64,000 nucleotides of DNA, taken from Labilithrix sp. Its GTDB lineage: Bacteria > Myxococcota_A > Polyangia > Polyangiales > Polyangiaceae. The position numbers were made by a program, and so were the translations under genes. The notes under the pieces were generated by a model that saw only the letters and a program-made list of their open reading frames with translations, did no database searches and was not told the DNA's origin. Of the stretch, positions 17,304 through 25,155 are shown piece after piece (positions within the stretch are counted from its first letter, which is position 1; each line of letters opens with the position of its first letter). The stretch spans positions 62,001 to 126,000 of the forward strand of contig JAHBWD010000021.1 in assembly GCA_019637175.1 (NCBI GenBank), given 5' to 3'.

Positions 17304-17552
17304 TCACCCGGGCGCAAGCTCCTCTCGCGCGATGGGGGCCATGTAGGGGTTCTCCGCGACCCTCGGCTCGACGTCGGCCGAGAGCCACAAGAGCACGAGC
17401 GGCATCGCCAGCGAGAAGAGGCCGATCACCGCCGCAGGCGCGCCGAGCGTCACGATCATGAGCGCGACCGTGCCGACCGCGATGGCGCTGAGGATCGCGG
17501 CTTGTGCGTAGCGAGCACGAGGTTCTCCGTTCATGGCCTCGTTCGGCTGCAT
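17304..17552 (-). CDS. Small protein with two transmembrane helices
   Basis: An 82-residue protein (ATG 17552; ATG 17534 would give 76) with two hydrophobic helices (AAILSAIAVGTVALMIVTLG and AVIGLFSLAMPLVLLWLSA) joined by a short turn and flanked by charged ends, so an inner-membrane hairpin protein. No family is recognised. It lies on the same strand between the VOC protein gene and the GST gene. The frame is open further upstream, but those residues are Arg/Ala-rich and look non-coding. Confidence 0.5.
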   Translation of the reverse strand: MQPNEAMNGEPRARYAQAAILSAIAVGTVALMIVTLGAPAAVIGLFSLAMPLVLLWLSADVEPRVAENPYMAPIAREELAPG

Positions 17553-17655
17553 CGCGCATGCCTGCTCGCGTTCGGCCTCCGATCGCGCGCTTTCTCCCCG
17601 CTTGGACCGCGCGAGCGCCGCAAGGCGTGCGCCGGCGCGCAAGAGGTGCGAGCCC

Positions 17656-18063
17656 TCACACGCGGCGGTGGAGCTCGATGACGTTGCGGTCGGGATCGCG
17701 CACGAAGATCGCCTCGGCGCGCTCGCCGAGGCGCATCGGCCCGCCGCTCAGGGGAAAGCCGGCGCCTTCGAGCGCCTCCTTGGCCGCGCCGAGATCGGGG
17801 CAGTACAGCGCGACGTGCGTGATGCCGGGGTGCTTGTCGGGAACGTCCATGAGCACGTTCTTCGCGTCGGCCGAAGGCGCGTTGAGCACGAGGTTCAGCT
17901 CGATGCCCGCGGGGTGCTCGAGGATCGCGACGGGCTCGGGCCCCATCGGCCCGTGCGTCTTGACGAAGCCGAGGAGCTCGTAGAACCGCATCGAGCGCTC
18001 CAGATCGTGCACGCGAATGCCGACGTGGGCGATGCCCGTGATCCCGATGCGCGCCGTGGTCAT
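17656..18063 (-). CDS. VOC-family (glyoxalase/bleomycin-resistance fold) protein
   Basis: A 135-residue protein made of two beta-alpha-beta-beta-beta modules: ITGIAHVGIRVHDLERSMRFYELLGF and GITHVALYCPDLGAAKEALEGAGF. Metal-ligand positions are present: His in AHVGI, Glu in GIELNLV, His in THVAL and Glu in NVIELH. That fits a metal-dependent lyase, isomerase or dioxygenase of the VOC superfamily; the substrate is unknown. ATG 18063 starts the domain directly, 48 bases from the divergent acyltransferase gene. Confidence 0.87.
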   Translation of the reverse strand: MTTARIGITGIAHVGIRVHDLERSMRFYELLGFVKTHGPMGPEPVAILEHPAGIELNLVLNAPSADAKNVLMDVPDKHPGITHVALYCPDLGAAKEALEGAGFPLSGGPMRLGERAEAIFVRDPDRNVIELHRRV

Positions 18064-18111
18064 GTCGAGCCATCGTAGCGTCGAACGGCGCTCTCTTGAT
18101 ACGTTCGCGTC

Positions 18112-19344
18112 GTGGACGTTCGGCGCGCCTTCTCCCTTCGAGCAGGGGTGCGCGCGCTCTTCGCTCCGTCGCCTCCGCCGCTTGCGTCGTCCGGCAGGCT
18201 CCGTCCGCTCGACGGCCTGCGCGCGCTGTCGATCTTGTGGGTCGTGACGTTCCACACCGCGTGGTTCTCGTGGAACCTCGCGCCGTCGACGTACTTCGCG
18301 CTCCTCCACGCCGACTGGCTCTTGCCCCTCTGGCGCGGCGACTTCGGCGTCGACGTCTTCTTCGTGCTCTCCGGCTTCCTCATCGCCGGCCTCCTCGTCG
18401 ACGAACGCGAGCGCACGGGCGAGGTGCGGTTGGCGAGGTTTTACCTACGAAGGTTCCTGCGCCTGTGGCCGGCCTTGGCGGCGGCGGCGATCGTCGAGCT
18501 CGTGCTCTCGCCCGAGCGCGCGCCGATGGCGTGGGCGACGCTCCTCTACGTCAGCGACTTCGTCCCCGTCGTGAAGGCGTTCATGGTGTGGACGTGGTCG
18601 CTCTCGATCGAAGAGCAGTTCTATCTCGTGTGCCCCTGGCTCCTCGCCGCGATCGCCGGCGCGAGAGCGCGCGTGCGCGCCGGCGTGCTCGCGGCGATCG
18701 TGGTCTCGCTCGTCGTCGTCGCGGCGATCGTCGTCGCGCGAGGGCCCTTCTTCGCCTTCGACGCCGAGATCGCGATCAACCGCCCCTTCCCCGCGTGGGC
18801 GCGCGCCTACGACGCGCTCTATTCGAAGCCGTGGATGCGCGCGGCGCCGCTGCTCGCGGGGGTGACCGCCGCGATCCTGCATCGAACGCCGGGCGTGCGC
18901 CGCGCGATCGCGGCGTCGCGCTACGCCTCGCTCGGTTTCGCGATCGCGATCGCGGCGGCGGCCGCGAGCACCGAGTGGCGCCTCGTCTTCGGCGCGAGCC
19001 GCGTCCTCGAGATCGCCTACCTCGCGTCGTATCGCGCCGTGTTCGGCTGCGCGATCGCCTACGTGATCCTCTTCGTCCTCTCCGGTCATCCGCTGGGCGA
19101 GCGCGTGGGACGCGTGCTCTCGGCGCGCGCGCTCTACCCCGTCGCCCAGCTCGCGTATGCGGCGTACCTCCTCAATCCCTTCGTCGCCATGTGGACGCAC
19201 CGGACCTTCAGCGCGCGCCTCACGAGCGCCGGCGCGGCGATGGCGCTGCTCCTCCCGCTCGATCTCGCGCTCACCTTCGGGTTCGCGACGGTGCTCCACT
19301 TGATCGTCGAGCGTCCGTTCATGGAGCTGCGCCCGCGGGCGTGA
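18112..19344 (+). CDS. Membrane acyltransferase of the OafA/YrhL (acyltransferase 3) family
   Basis: A 410-residue polytopic protein with about ten hydrophobic segments. It opens with RLRPLDGLRALSILWVVTFHT, the hallmark start of acyltransferase 3 proteins with the catalytic His in the first helix, and later has GVDVFFVLSGFLIAGLL, FYLRRFLRLWPAL and SIEEQFYLVCPWLL. The C-terminal SGNH domain found in some members is absent. These enzymes O-acylate cell-surface sugars or lipids. Start is GTG 18112; the first 28 residues are an extra cytosolic leader. Confidence 0.9.
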   Translation: MDVRRAFSLRAGVRALFAPSPPPLASSGRLRPLDGLRALSILWVVTFHTAWFSWNLAPSTYFALLHADWLLPLWRGDFGVDVFFVLSGFLIAGLLVDERERTGEVRLARFYLRRFLRLWPALAAAAIVELVLSPERAPMAWATLLYVSDFVPVVKAFMVWTWSLSIEEQFYLVCPWLLAAIAGARARVRAGVLAAIVVSLVVVAAIVVARGPFFAFDAEIAINRPFPAWARAYDALYSKPWMRAAPLLAGVTAAILHRTPGVRRAIAASRYASLGFAIAIAAAAASTEWRLVFGASRVLEIAYLASYRAVFGCAIAYVILFVLSGHPLGERVGRVLSARALYPVAQLAYAAYLLNPFVAMWTHRTFSARLTSAGAAMALLLPLDLALTFGFATVLHLIVERPFMELRPRA

Positions 19345-19393
19345 GGGCGGCCGCGCGGTTAGCCCGCGCGCGCCCGGCAGGCCCCCGGGAGCC

Positions 19394-19421
19394 GGCGCGG
19401 ATCGCGAGCGATCCTCGCGCC
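19394..19421 (+). terminator. Imperfect GC hairpin downstream of the acyltransferase gene
   Basis: Arms ggcgcggatcgc (19394-19405) and gcgatc-ct-cgcgcc (19408-19421) pair except for a two-base bulge, 50 bases after the acyltransferase stop. No T-tract follows, so this is at best a GC-type transcription pause or terminator. Confidence 0.3.
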
Positions 19422-19486
19422 GCGCGCGTTCGACCGCAGAAAATCGCGGTTCGCGTCGTGGCACGACGCTCGCTCCTCGCTCCGTC

Positions 19487-20353
19487 ATGCTCACCTCCCG
19501 GCTCGCCTCGTTCGTGTGCCTCTCCGTCGCTCTCTCCACGCCGCTCGGCTGCGCCGTCGAGTCGGAAGAAACGTCGGGTTCGACCGCCGACGCCGTCAGC
19601 GCGTTCCCCTCGCAGTGCCCGCAGTTCGCCCGCGGTCACGTCGCGAAGGGCACGTGGGCCGGCGACGCGCGCGGGTGCGTCGTCGAGCGGTGCGCTCCGG
19701 GATGGGCCAACGCCGAGCCCGACGAAGGGATCGTGAGCCCGCGCATGAAGGGGGTCTACAAACGCGGCATCCTCGGCATGATCGACGACAAGAACGACGG
19801 CTGCGAGAGCTCGCTGGCCAAGCTCGTCGCCGCGGGCTCCTCGCCCGGCGTCGAGAACCTCGGCGCGCTCGCGGGCGACGTCTCGGGCGGGCGCTCGCTC
19901 ACGGCGCGCGCCGTCGGCAACCACGTCTACCGCGTGCGGGTGAACGAGACGCACAGCGGCCTGCCCAAGCCTCAGCGCGTGATCGTCGCGATGCGCCACT
20001 ACGCCTCGATGCCCTACGAGATCGCGCTCTCGGCCTCGCGCGGCGACAGCGCCGCGAAGCCGTGCACCGGCAGCGTCTCGACGTACACGTCGTCGGACGT
20101 CGAGAACGACGCGTCGTGGAAGGGGCGCCCCGAGAACGCGAACGTGGATTTCTCCGGCGTGAAGGAGCTGCTCCGCTTCGCCGCGTTCGAAACGAAAGAC
20201 GTGCTCGCCGCCGACGACTCGTTCGATCTGTACGTTCGCGTGAGCCTCGCCGATCCGAGCGCGAGCACCGCGCTCGGCGATCCGACCTTCTTCCTCGAGA
20301 TCGCGCCGTCGAAGTACGACGCCGATCGCCTGCCGCTCCGCTGCGAACCCTGA
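19487..20353 (+). CDS. Exported lipoprotein of unknown function
   Basis: A 288-residue lipoprotein with signal peptide and lipobox STPLGC (Cys22). Six further cysteines sit in the first 90 mature residues (SQCPQF, ARGCVVERCAPGW, DGCESS), suggesting a small disulfide-bonded module; the rest (GNHVYRVRVNETHSGLPKPQ, FDLYVRVSLADPSAS) looks like a beta-sandwich. No family is recognised. It converges on the aminotransferase gene with only 7 bases between the stops. Confidence 0.75.
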   Translation: MLTSRLASFVCLSVALSTPLGCAVESEETSGSTADAVSAFPSQCPQFARGHVAKGTWAGDARGCVVERCAPGWANAEPDEGIVSPRMKGVYKRGILGMIDDKNDGCESSLAKLVAAGSSPGVENLGALAGDVSGGRSLTARAVGNHVYRVRVNETHSGLPKPQRVIVAMRHYASMPYEIALSASRGDSAAKPCTGSVSTYTSSDVENDASWKGRPENANVDFSGVKELLRFAAFETKDVLAADDSFDLYVRVSLADPSASTALGDPTFFLEIAPSKYDADRLPLRCEP

Positions 20354-20360
20354 CGCGTAC

Positions 20361-21686
20361 TCAGGCGAGCCGGGCGACGACCTCGAGGGCGCGGTCGATC
20401 TCCTCCGGCGTGTTCACGATGCCGGGTGTGAAGCGCGCGTACGACGGCCGGTAGGGCGTCGTCGTACCGACGACCTTCGCCGCGAGCAGCTTGGCCACCA
20501 CGTCGTCGGGCTTGATCCCCGCGACCTCGAAGGTGACGATCCCCGACGAGAGCGCGGGATCGATCGGCGTGTGCAAGGTGACGTGACGCATCTTCGCGAG
20601 GCCCGCCTTGCATCGGCTCGCGAGCTCGTGCATGCGCTGCTCGATCGCCGCCTTGCCGATCCGGAGGTGATAGTCGAACGCGTCGCGGAGCGCCCATCGA
20701 TGCTCGAAGGCGCGGAAGCCTCCCGGCGTCATCGTGCGGCCGCTCGGCGGCGGCACCTCGCCCTCTCCCATCTCGCGGGCCACGATGTAGTCCCAGTCGA
20801 ACGGGCACGCCGTCGGTCGCATCCGCGCCCACGCTTCCTTGCGCGCCCAGACGACGCCCGTGCCGCGCGGACCGAAGATCCACTTGTGGCAGCCCGCCAT
20901 GAACACGTCGCATCCGAGATCGGCCATCGAGGCGTTCTCCACGCCGAAGCCGTGCACGCCGTCGACGCAGAGGAGGATCTTCTCCTTGGGGCCGCGCGAG
21001 GCGTTCGCCTTGGCGACGACGTCGGCGATCGCCTTCACCGGCGTCTTCACGCCCGTCGACGAGTGCACCCACGTCATCGCGATCGCGCGCGTCGCCGGCG
21101 AAATCGCCTTGTCGATCGCCGCGGCCATCGCGTCGCGCGTCGCTTCGCGCCCCTCGTCGTAGAGCGCGACGGTCTTGATCGTCGCGCCGGTGCGCTCGGC
21201 GGCGAGGCGGACCGACTCGTGCGTGACGAAGTGATCGTGCTTCGTCGTGATGATCTCGTCGCCGCGCTGGAGCACGAGGCCCCCGTAGACGACGGCGATG
21301 CCCGACGTCGTGCTGTCGGTCAGCGCGATCTCGTCGCGCGACGCGCCCATGTAGCGCGCGGCGGCGTCGAGCGTCGCGTGGGTGAGCTCGCCGGTGTGGA
21401 GATCGTGCTCGACGACGCCCACGGGATCTTCGTCGAGGCGCTTCCGATGGCGCTCGATCGCCTCGCGCACGGGCCGCGGGTTCGACGCGATCAGGAGGTT
21501 CCCGAGCTGCACGCGATCGCGCGCGAGGAGGAAGTCGTCGCGGAGCGCCGCCCAACCGGCGCCTCCGCTCGTGACGCTCGCGAGCTTCGGCGCGGCCGGC
21601 GCGGCGCACGCGCTGCCGACGAGCGCGGACGCGAGCCCGAAGAAGGACCGCCGCGCGACCTTGGGTGAAGATTCGGCCGGTTTCAT
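20361..21686 (-). CDS. Tat-exported class V aminotransferase (isopenicillin N epimerase-like)
   Basis: A 441-residue PLP enzyme of fold type I. The N-terminus has a twin-arginine signal and lipobox-like site (ARRSFFGLASALVGSAC), so it should be folded in the cytosol, exported by Tat and perhaps lipidated. The catalytic core resembles cysteine desulfurase/isopenicillin N epimerase proteins: LTDSTTSGIAVVYGGL, cofactor Asp in LLCVDGVHGFG and the PLP Lys in GCHKWIFGPRGTG. Start ATG 21686 was chosen for the signal. Members act on amino acids or cysteine; an exported location is uncommon. It is divergent from the lipoprotein gene at 21765. Confidence 0.88.
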   Translation of the reverse strand: MKPAESSPKVARRSFFGLASALVGSACAAPAAPKLASVTSGGAGWAALRDDFLLARDRVQLGNLLIASNPRPVREAIERHRKRLDEDPVGVVEHDLHTGELTHATLDAAARYMGASRDEIALTDSTTSGIAVVYGGLVLQRGDEIITTKHDHFVTHESVRLAAERTGATIKTVALYDEGREATRDAMAAAIDKAISPATRAIAMTWVHSSTGVKTPVKAIADVVAKANASRGPKEKILLCVDGVHGFGVENASMADLGCDVFMAGCHKWIFGPRGTGVVWARKEAWARMRPTACPFDWDYIVAREMGEGEVPPPSGRTMTPGGFRAFEHRWALRDAFDYHLRIGKAAIEQRMHELASRCKAGLAKMRHVTLHTPIDPALSSGIVTFEVAGIKPDDVVAKLLAAKVVGTTTPYRPSYARFTPGIVNTPEEIDRALEVVARLA

Positions 21687-21742
21687 GGGGCCAACGGTAC
21701 CTTCTCGGGCGGGGCCCCGCGAGCGGCTCGACACCGACCATT

Positions 21743-21753
21743 TTACAGTGTAA
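21743..21753. promoter_or_regulatory. Short palindrome ttaca-g-tgtaa in a divergent spacer
   Basis: An 11-bp perfect dyad, ttacagtgtaa, in the 78-base spacer between the divergent aminotransferase (start 21686) and lipoprotein (start 21765) genes. It is within an AT-rich patch (ccattttacagtgtaaga) in otherwise GC-rich DNA, so it may be a promoter element or operator. No regulator gene is adjacent. Confidence 0.35.
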
Positions 21754-21764
21754 GAGAGCGCCCG

Positions 21765-22430
21765 ATGCGCGCCGCCCTCCTCCTCTCGTGCGTTTCGTGC
21801 GTTTCCCTCGTCCTCCTCGCCTGCGCGGCGAGCGCCCCGACCGAGCCGCCTGCGGCCGCCGCGGAGCCTGCGACGCCGCTGCCTCCCGCCGACGCGGGCG
21901 CCGCGAAGCCCGACGCCGCGCCCGACGCGCCCGGCAAGCCCAAGAACGACTGCAAGCTCGCGCCGATGACCGACGTCGCCGACGTCACGCCCGCGTTCCT
22001 CGTGCACGCGCCTCCGGCGACCGCGCCTCGGGCAACGACGGGCGGCGCGCTGAGCGGCCAGTACACGATCGACAAAGCGACCGTGTACCTGCCGAGCGGG
22101 GCCGCGGGCCTCATCGATCCACGCGCGTCTTCGGGGACGATCAACGGCTGGGCGATCTTCTCGGGGACGGACTACAGGCTCCGCCTGACGGCGAGCTTCA
22201 CGATCGCGTCGGTGCTCGGGCCGCAGACGCAAGGCGTCGACACCTCGTCGCAGGGCGGATTCACCGTGAGCGGCTCGGCGCTCACGCTCGATCACGCGTG
22301 CGACGCGACGATCGACGACGAGGCCGACTACACCTTCACCGACGACGGCGGCGGCCGGGCGACGCTCCTCATCAAGACGCCCACGCCGTACGGCGACACG
22401 TACCTCGAGCTCGAGGCTGCGAAAGACTGA
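21765..22430 (+). CDS. Lipoprotein of unknown function
   Basis: A 221-residue lipoprotein: signal peptide with lipobox VLLAC (Cys20), then a 50-residue Ala/Pro-rich linker typical of this window's surface proteins, then a beta-rich domain (SGQYTIDKATVYLPSG, YRLRLTASFTIASVLG, DHACDATIDDEADYTF) ending in a strand that reaches the C-terminus. The first 20 residues contain two extra Cys before the lipobox. No family is recognised. Confidence 0.75.
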   Translation: MRAALLLSCVSCVSLVLLACAASAPTEPPAAAAEPATPLPPADAGAAKPDAAPDAPGKPKNDCKLAPMTDVADVTPAFLVHAPPATAPRATTGGALSGQYTIDKATVYLPSGAAGLIDPRASSGTINGWAIFSGTDYRLRLTASFTIASVLGPQTQGVDTSSQGGFTVSGSALTLDHACDATIDDEADYTFTDDGGGRATLLIKTPTPYGDTYLELEAAKD

Positions 22431-22440
22431 CGCCGCGCGC

Positions 22441-23490
22441 TCACGCCTCGAGCGTCGCGTTGTCGATCACGAAGCGATAGCGAACGTCGGCCTTGACGAG
22501 GCGCTCGTACGCTTCGTTCACCTTCTGGATCGGGATGACCTCGACGTCGGCGGTGATCTGGTGCTTGGCGCAGAAGTCGAGCATCTCCTGGGTCTCGGCG
22601 ATCCCGCCGATCCCGCTGCCCGCCACCGCGCGCCGGTTCATGAGAAGCGGGAAGACGGGCAGCGCGAGCGGCTTCTCCGGCGCGCCGACCATCACCATCG
22701 TGCCGTCGAGCCGGAGCGCGAGGAGGAGGCCGGTGAGGTCGTGCTCCGCCGAGACGGTGTTCAAGATGAAGTCGAGGCGCCCGTGGTGCTTGGCCATCTG
22801 CGCCGCGTCGGTGCTCACGACGTACTCGTGCGCGCCGAGGCGCTTGGCGTCGTCGCGCTTTCGATCCGACGAGCTGAAGAGCGTCACCTCGGCGCCCATC
22901 GCCGCCGCGAGCTTCACCGCGACGTGGCCGAGGCCGCCGAGGCCCACCACGCCGACGCGCGTTCCCTTCCCCACCTTCCAGTGGCGCAAGGGCGAGTACG
23001 TCGTGATGCCCGCGCAGAGCAGCGGCGCGACGCCCTCGAGCGAGCCGCTCTGTCGAACGGCGACGACGTAGCGCTCGTCGACCACGATCTGCTTCGAATA
23101 GCCGCCGTGGGTCGGCGTCTTCTTGTCGCGCTCGAAGCCGTTGTAGGTGAGCGACATCCCCTCTTCGCAGTATTGCTCGAGGCCTCGCTCGCACGCCGAG
23201 CACCGGCGGCACGAGTCGACCATGCAGCCGACGCCGGCGATCTGCCCGACCTCGAGCTTGGTGACGGCGCTGCCCACGGCGATCACGCGCCCGACGATCT
23301 CGTGACCGGGCACCATCGGGTAGCTCGCGTTCTGCCACTCGTTGCGCGCTTGATGCAGATCCGAGTGGCAGATGCCGCAATACGTGATGTCGATCGTGAC
23401 GTCGTTCGGCTTCGGATCGCGCCGCGAGAGCTCGAACGGGGCGAGAGGGCTCTTCGCGTCGAACGCGGCGTACGCTTTGGTCGTGGGCAT
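22441..23490 (-). CDS. NAD(P)-dependent zinc alcohol dehydrogenase (CAD/YahK-like MDR)
   Basis: A 349-residue medium-chain dehydrogenase. Catalytic zinc ligands are in CGICHSDLH and VPGHEIVG; the structural zinc lobe has four cysteines in SCRRCSACERGLEQYC. The coenzyme-binding motif is VGLGGLGHVAVKLA, followed by SSSDRKRDDAKRLGA, which favours NADP. This matches the cinnamyl-alcohol-dehydrogenase/YahK aldehyde reductase group. ATG 23490 gives the canonical N-terminus; an upstream GTG would add nine residues. It lies 67 bases downstream of the SRPBCC gene on the same strand. Confidence 0.93.
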   Translation of the reverse strand: MPTTKAYAAFDAKSPLAPFELSRRDPKPNDVTIDITYCGICHSDLHQARNEWQNASYPMVPGHEIVGRVIAVGSAVTKLEVGQIAGVGCMVDSCRRCSACERGLEQYCEEGMSLTYNGFERDKKTPTHGGYSKQIVVDERYVVAVRQSGSLEGVAPLLCAGITTYSPLRHWKVGKGTRVGVVGLGGLGHVAVKLAAAMGAEVTLFSSSDRKRDDAKRLGAHEYVVSTDAAQMAKHHGRLDFILNTVSAEHDLTGLLLALRLDGTMVMVGAPEKPLALPVFPLLMNRRAVAGSGIGGIAETQEMLDFCAKHQITADVEVIPIQKVNEAYERLVKADVRYRFVIDNATLEA

Positions 23491-23557
23491 GGGCGAATCC
23501 TCGCCGCTCCGATGCACGCCCGCAACCTCGCGTTGCGAAGGCCGTCGCGATCCGCGA

Positions 23558-24049
23558 TCAGGCGGCCATCGACTTGCCCGTCTCGAGCAGCGACTTGAGG
23601 TCGCTGATGATGAAGCTCCAGCCTCCGCCGGCCTGCTTGATCTCGCCGGACGTGATCGCCGACGTCTTGGGCGCGCCCTCGACCTCGTGGGTGACGGTGA
23701 GCGTCGTGATGCCCGGCGGACCGTCCTCGATCTCCCACGTGAGCCGCCGCGCGCCCTCGGCCTTCAGCTCGGGATCCCAGAGCACGCGCCACGTCTGCAC
23801 GAGCCTGCGCGGCGGATCGGCCTCGATCACCTCGCCGTCGATGATCACGCGCGGCCCGCCGTGCGCGGCCATCTCCGCGCTCGCGAACGCCTCGTACTTG
23901 CCGCCGGGGCGGAGGTCGTACTCCGCGCGCGCGCGATAGCCGTACTTCTCGATCCACTCGGGCTTCGTGATCGCGTCCCAGATCGCCTGCGGCGTCGCCT
24001 TGATGTGCACACGGTAAACGTTGACCGGCTTGTCATTCTTCGTCGTCAT
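23558..24049 (-). CDS. SRPBCC (AHSA1-like) domain protein
   Basis: A 163-residue SRPBCC protein: YRVHIKATPQAIWDAITKPEWIEKYG, YDLRPGGKYEAF, VIEADPPRRLVQTW and a C-terminal helix (GWSFIISDLKSLLETGK). It overlaps the 3' end of the upstream ArsR gene by 17 bases, so translation is coupled. Unlike the copy at 9687 it contains the tryptophan-rich edge strand RLVQTWRVLW. Cytosolic hydrophobic-ligand binding is the family role; the ligand is unknown. Confidence 0.9.
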   Translation of the reverse strand: MTTKNDKPVNVYRVHIKATPQAIWDAITKPEWIEKYGYRARAEYDLRPGGKYEAFASAEMAAHGGPRVIIDGEVIEADPPRRLVQTWRVLWDPELKAEGARRLTWEIEDGPPGITTLTVTHEVEGAPKTSAITSGEIKQAGGGWSFIISDLKSLLETGKSMAA

Positions 24050-24365
24050 GCTCGACCTCCAGTTGCTTCTTCAGATCCGTGAGGGCCGAAACGCGACCCT
24101 CGGTGTACTTGTCGATCCAGCGATCGTGGATCTCGCGGATGGGGACCGGGTTGAGGTAGTGCAGCTTCTCCCGGCCCGAACGAACGGCGACCACGAGCCC
24201 CGCGCCCTCGAGCACGCGCAGGTGCTTCATCACCCCGAAGCGCGTCATCGCGAGCTCCGACTCGAGCTCCGTCAACGTGCGCCCGTCGCGCGCGAAGAGC
24301 AGATCGAGGAGGAAGCGCCGCGTGGGATCCGCGAGCGCCTTGAAGATCCGGTCGTCGTCCGTCAC
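24033..24365 (-). CDS. ArsR/SmtB-family winged-helix regulator
   Basis: A 110-residue regulator: RIFKALADPTRRFLLDLLFARDG, recognition-helix region ESELAMTRFGVMKHLRVLEGAGLV, wing VRSGREKLHYLNP. The C-terminal extension (IDKYTEGRVSALTDLKKQLE) is typical of SRPBCC-paired ArsR proteins. It starts 4 bases after the methyltransferase stop and overlaps the SRPBCC gene by 17 bases, making a three-gene unit: methyltransferase, ArsR, SRPBCC. Confidence 0.9.
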   Translation of the reverse strand: MTDDDRIFKALADPTRRFLLDLLFARDGRTLTELESELAMTRFGVMKHLRVLEGAGLVVAVRSGREKLHYLNPVPIREIHDRWIDKYTEGRVSALTDLKKQLEVEHDDEE

Positions 24366-24369
24366 GCGA

Positions 24370-25095
24370 TCAATATGTGACTAAACGGTCACCTGTCAAG
24401 CGGCTCTCGTAAATTTCGAGCCAGTAGCTCGCGGTGCCCCGCGCCTCGAGCCAGGGAAAGCGCGCCCCGTCGAGCGGCTGCGAGAACAAGACGATGTCGC
24501 GCTCGGCGGCGATCGGGGCGAGTCGCTCGACGACGGCGGCGGATCCGGCGAAGGGAATGTACATGTAATAGACGTCCGCCGGCGGGAGCGCGACGTCGCG
24601 CAGATCGCCTTCGACGAGCTCGACGCCGTCGAGGCCGAGCGCACGCGACGCCGCGCGCGCGTGCGCCACGAGGTGCGCGTCGAGCTCGACGCCGATGGCG
24701 CGCGCGCCGCTCAAGAGCGCGACGAGCATGGCGACCTTGCCGAGGCCCGCGCCGAGGTCGACGAACGTCTTGCCCGGACCGAGGCCTGCATTGTCGAGCG
24801 TGAAGAGGATCTCGGCGAGCCCGCTCGGCGTGTGCCCGCGGTCGCCGAACGGCGGATAGGCGACGTCGAGGATCTCCTCGACGAGGTGATCGCGGATCTC
24901 GAGCGGCGCGCGGCGAAGCTCCGCGAGGAAGGCCTCCTTGTCGAGGGTGCCGTCGCGGATCCGCGCGCGCACGCCGGCGTGCTCGGCCTCCGCCGCCTGC
25001 CGGATGCGCGCGTAGAGCGACGGATCGGCGTCGCCTCGCATGGCGAGCGTGCTCGCGGCGAACGCGCGATCGCGAATGTCTTCCAGCGTGTGCAA
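24370..25095 (-). CDS. Class I SAM-dependent methyltransferase
   Basis: A 241-residue methyltransferase. The SAM site is FVDLGAGLGKVAMLVAL (motif I) with the acidic loop GVELDAHLV (motif II) and LVEGDLRD (motif III); the post-motif segment VYYMYIPFAGS resembles DOT1-like and other macromolecule methyltransferases. About 100 residues of helical N-terminus precede the fold. Start ATG 25095 was chosen because it gives MHTLEDIRDR; the preceding bases are the divergent spacer to the LLM gene. Its last codons overlap the candidate operator for the ArsR gene. Confidence 0.83.
   Translation of the reverse strand: MHTLEDIRDRAFAASTLAMRGDADPSLYARIRQAAEAEHAGVRARIRDGTLDKEAFLAELRRAPLEIRDHLVEEILDVAYPPFGDRGHTPSGLAEILFTLDNAGLGPGKTFVDLGAGLGKVAMLVALLSGARAIGVELDAHLVAHARAASRALGLDGVELVEGDLRDVALPPADVYYMYIPFAGSAAVVERLAPIAAERDIVLFSQPLDGARFPWLEARGTASYWLEIYESRLTGDRLVTY
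24377..24392. promoter_or_regulatory. Inverted repeat gtgac-N6-gtcac upstream of ArsR gene
   Basis: A 16-bp dyad with 5-base arms lies 12 bases before the ArsR start and inside the last codons of the methyltransferase gene, in a locally AT-rich stretch. Position suggests an operator for an internal promoter that would drive ArsR-SRPBCC without the methyltransferase. The arms differ from the palindrome at 9616-9645, so the two ArsR proteins probably recognise different sites. Confidence 0.35.
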
Positions 25096-25155
25096 AGAGG
25101 GGCGATTCTACACCTCGCAACGAGCCGCCGCGGCCGCTCATCGAATCGAAGGATC

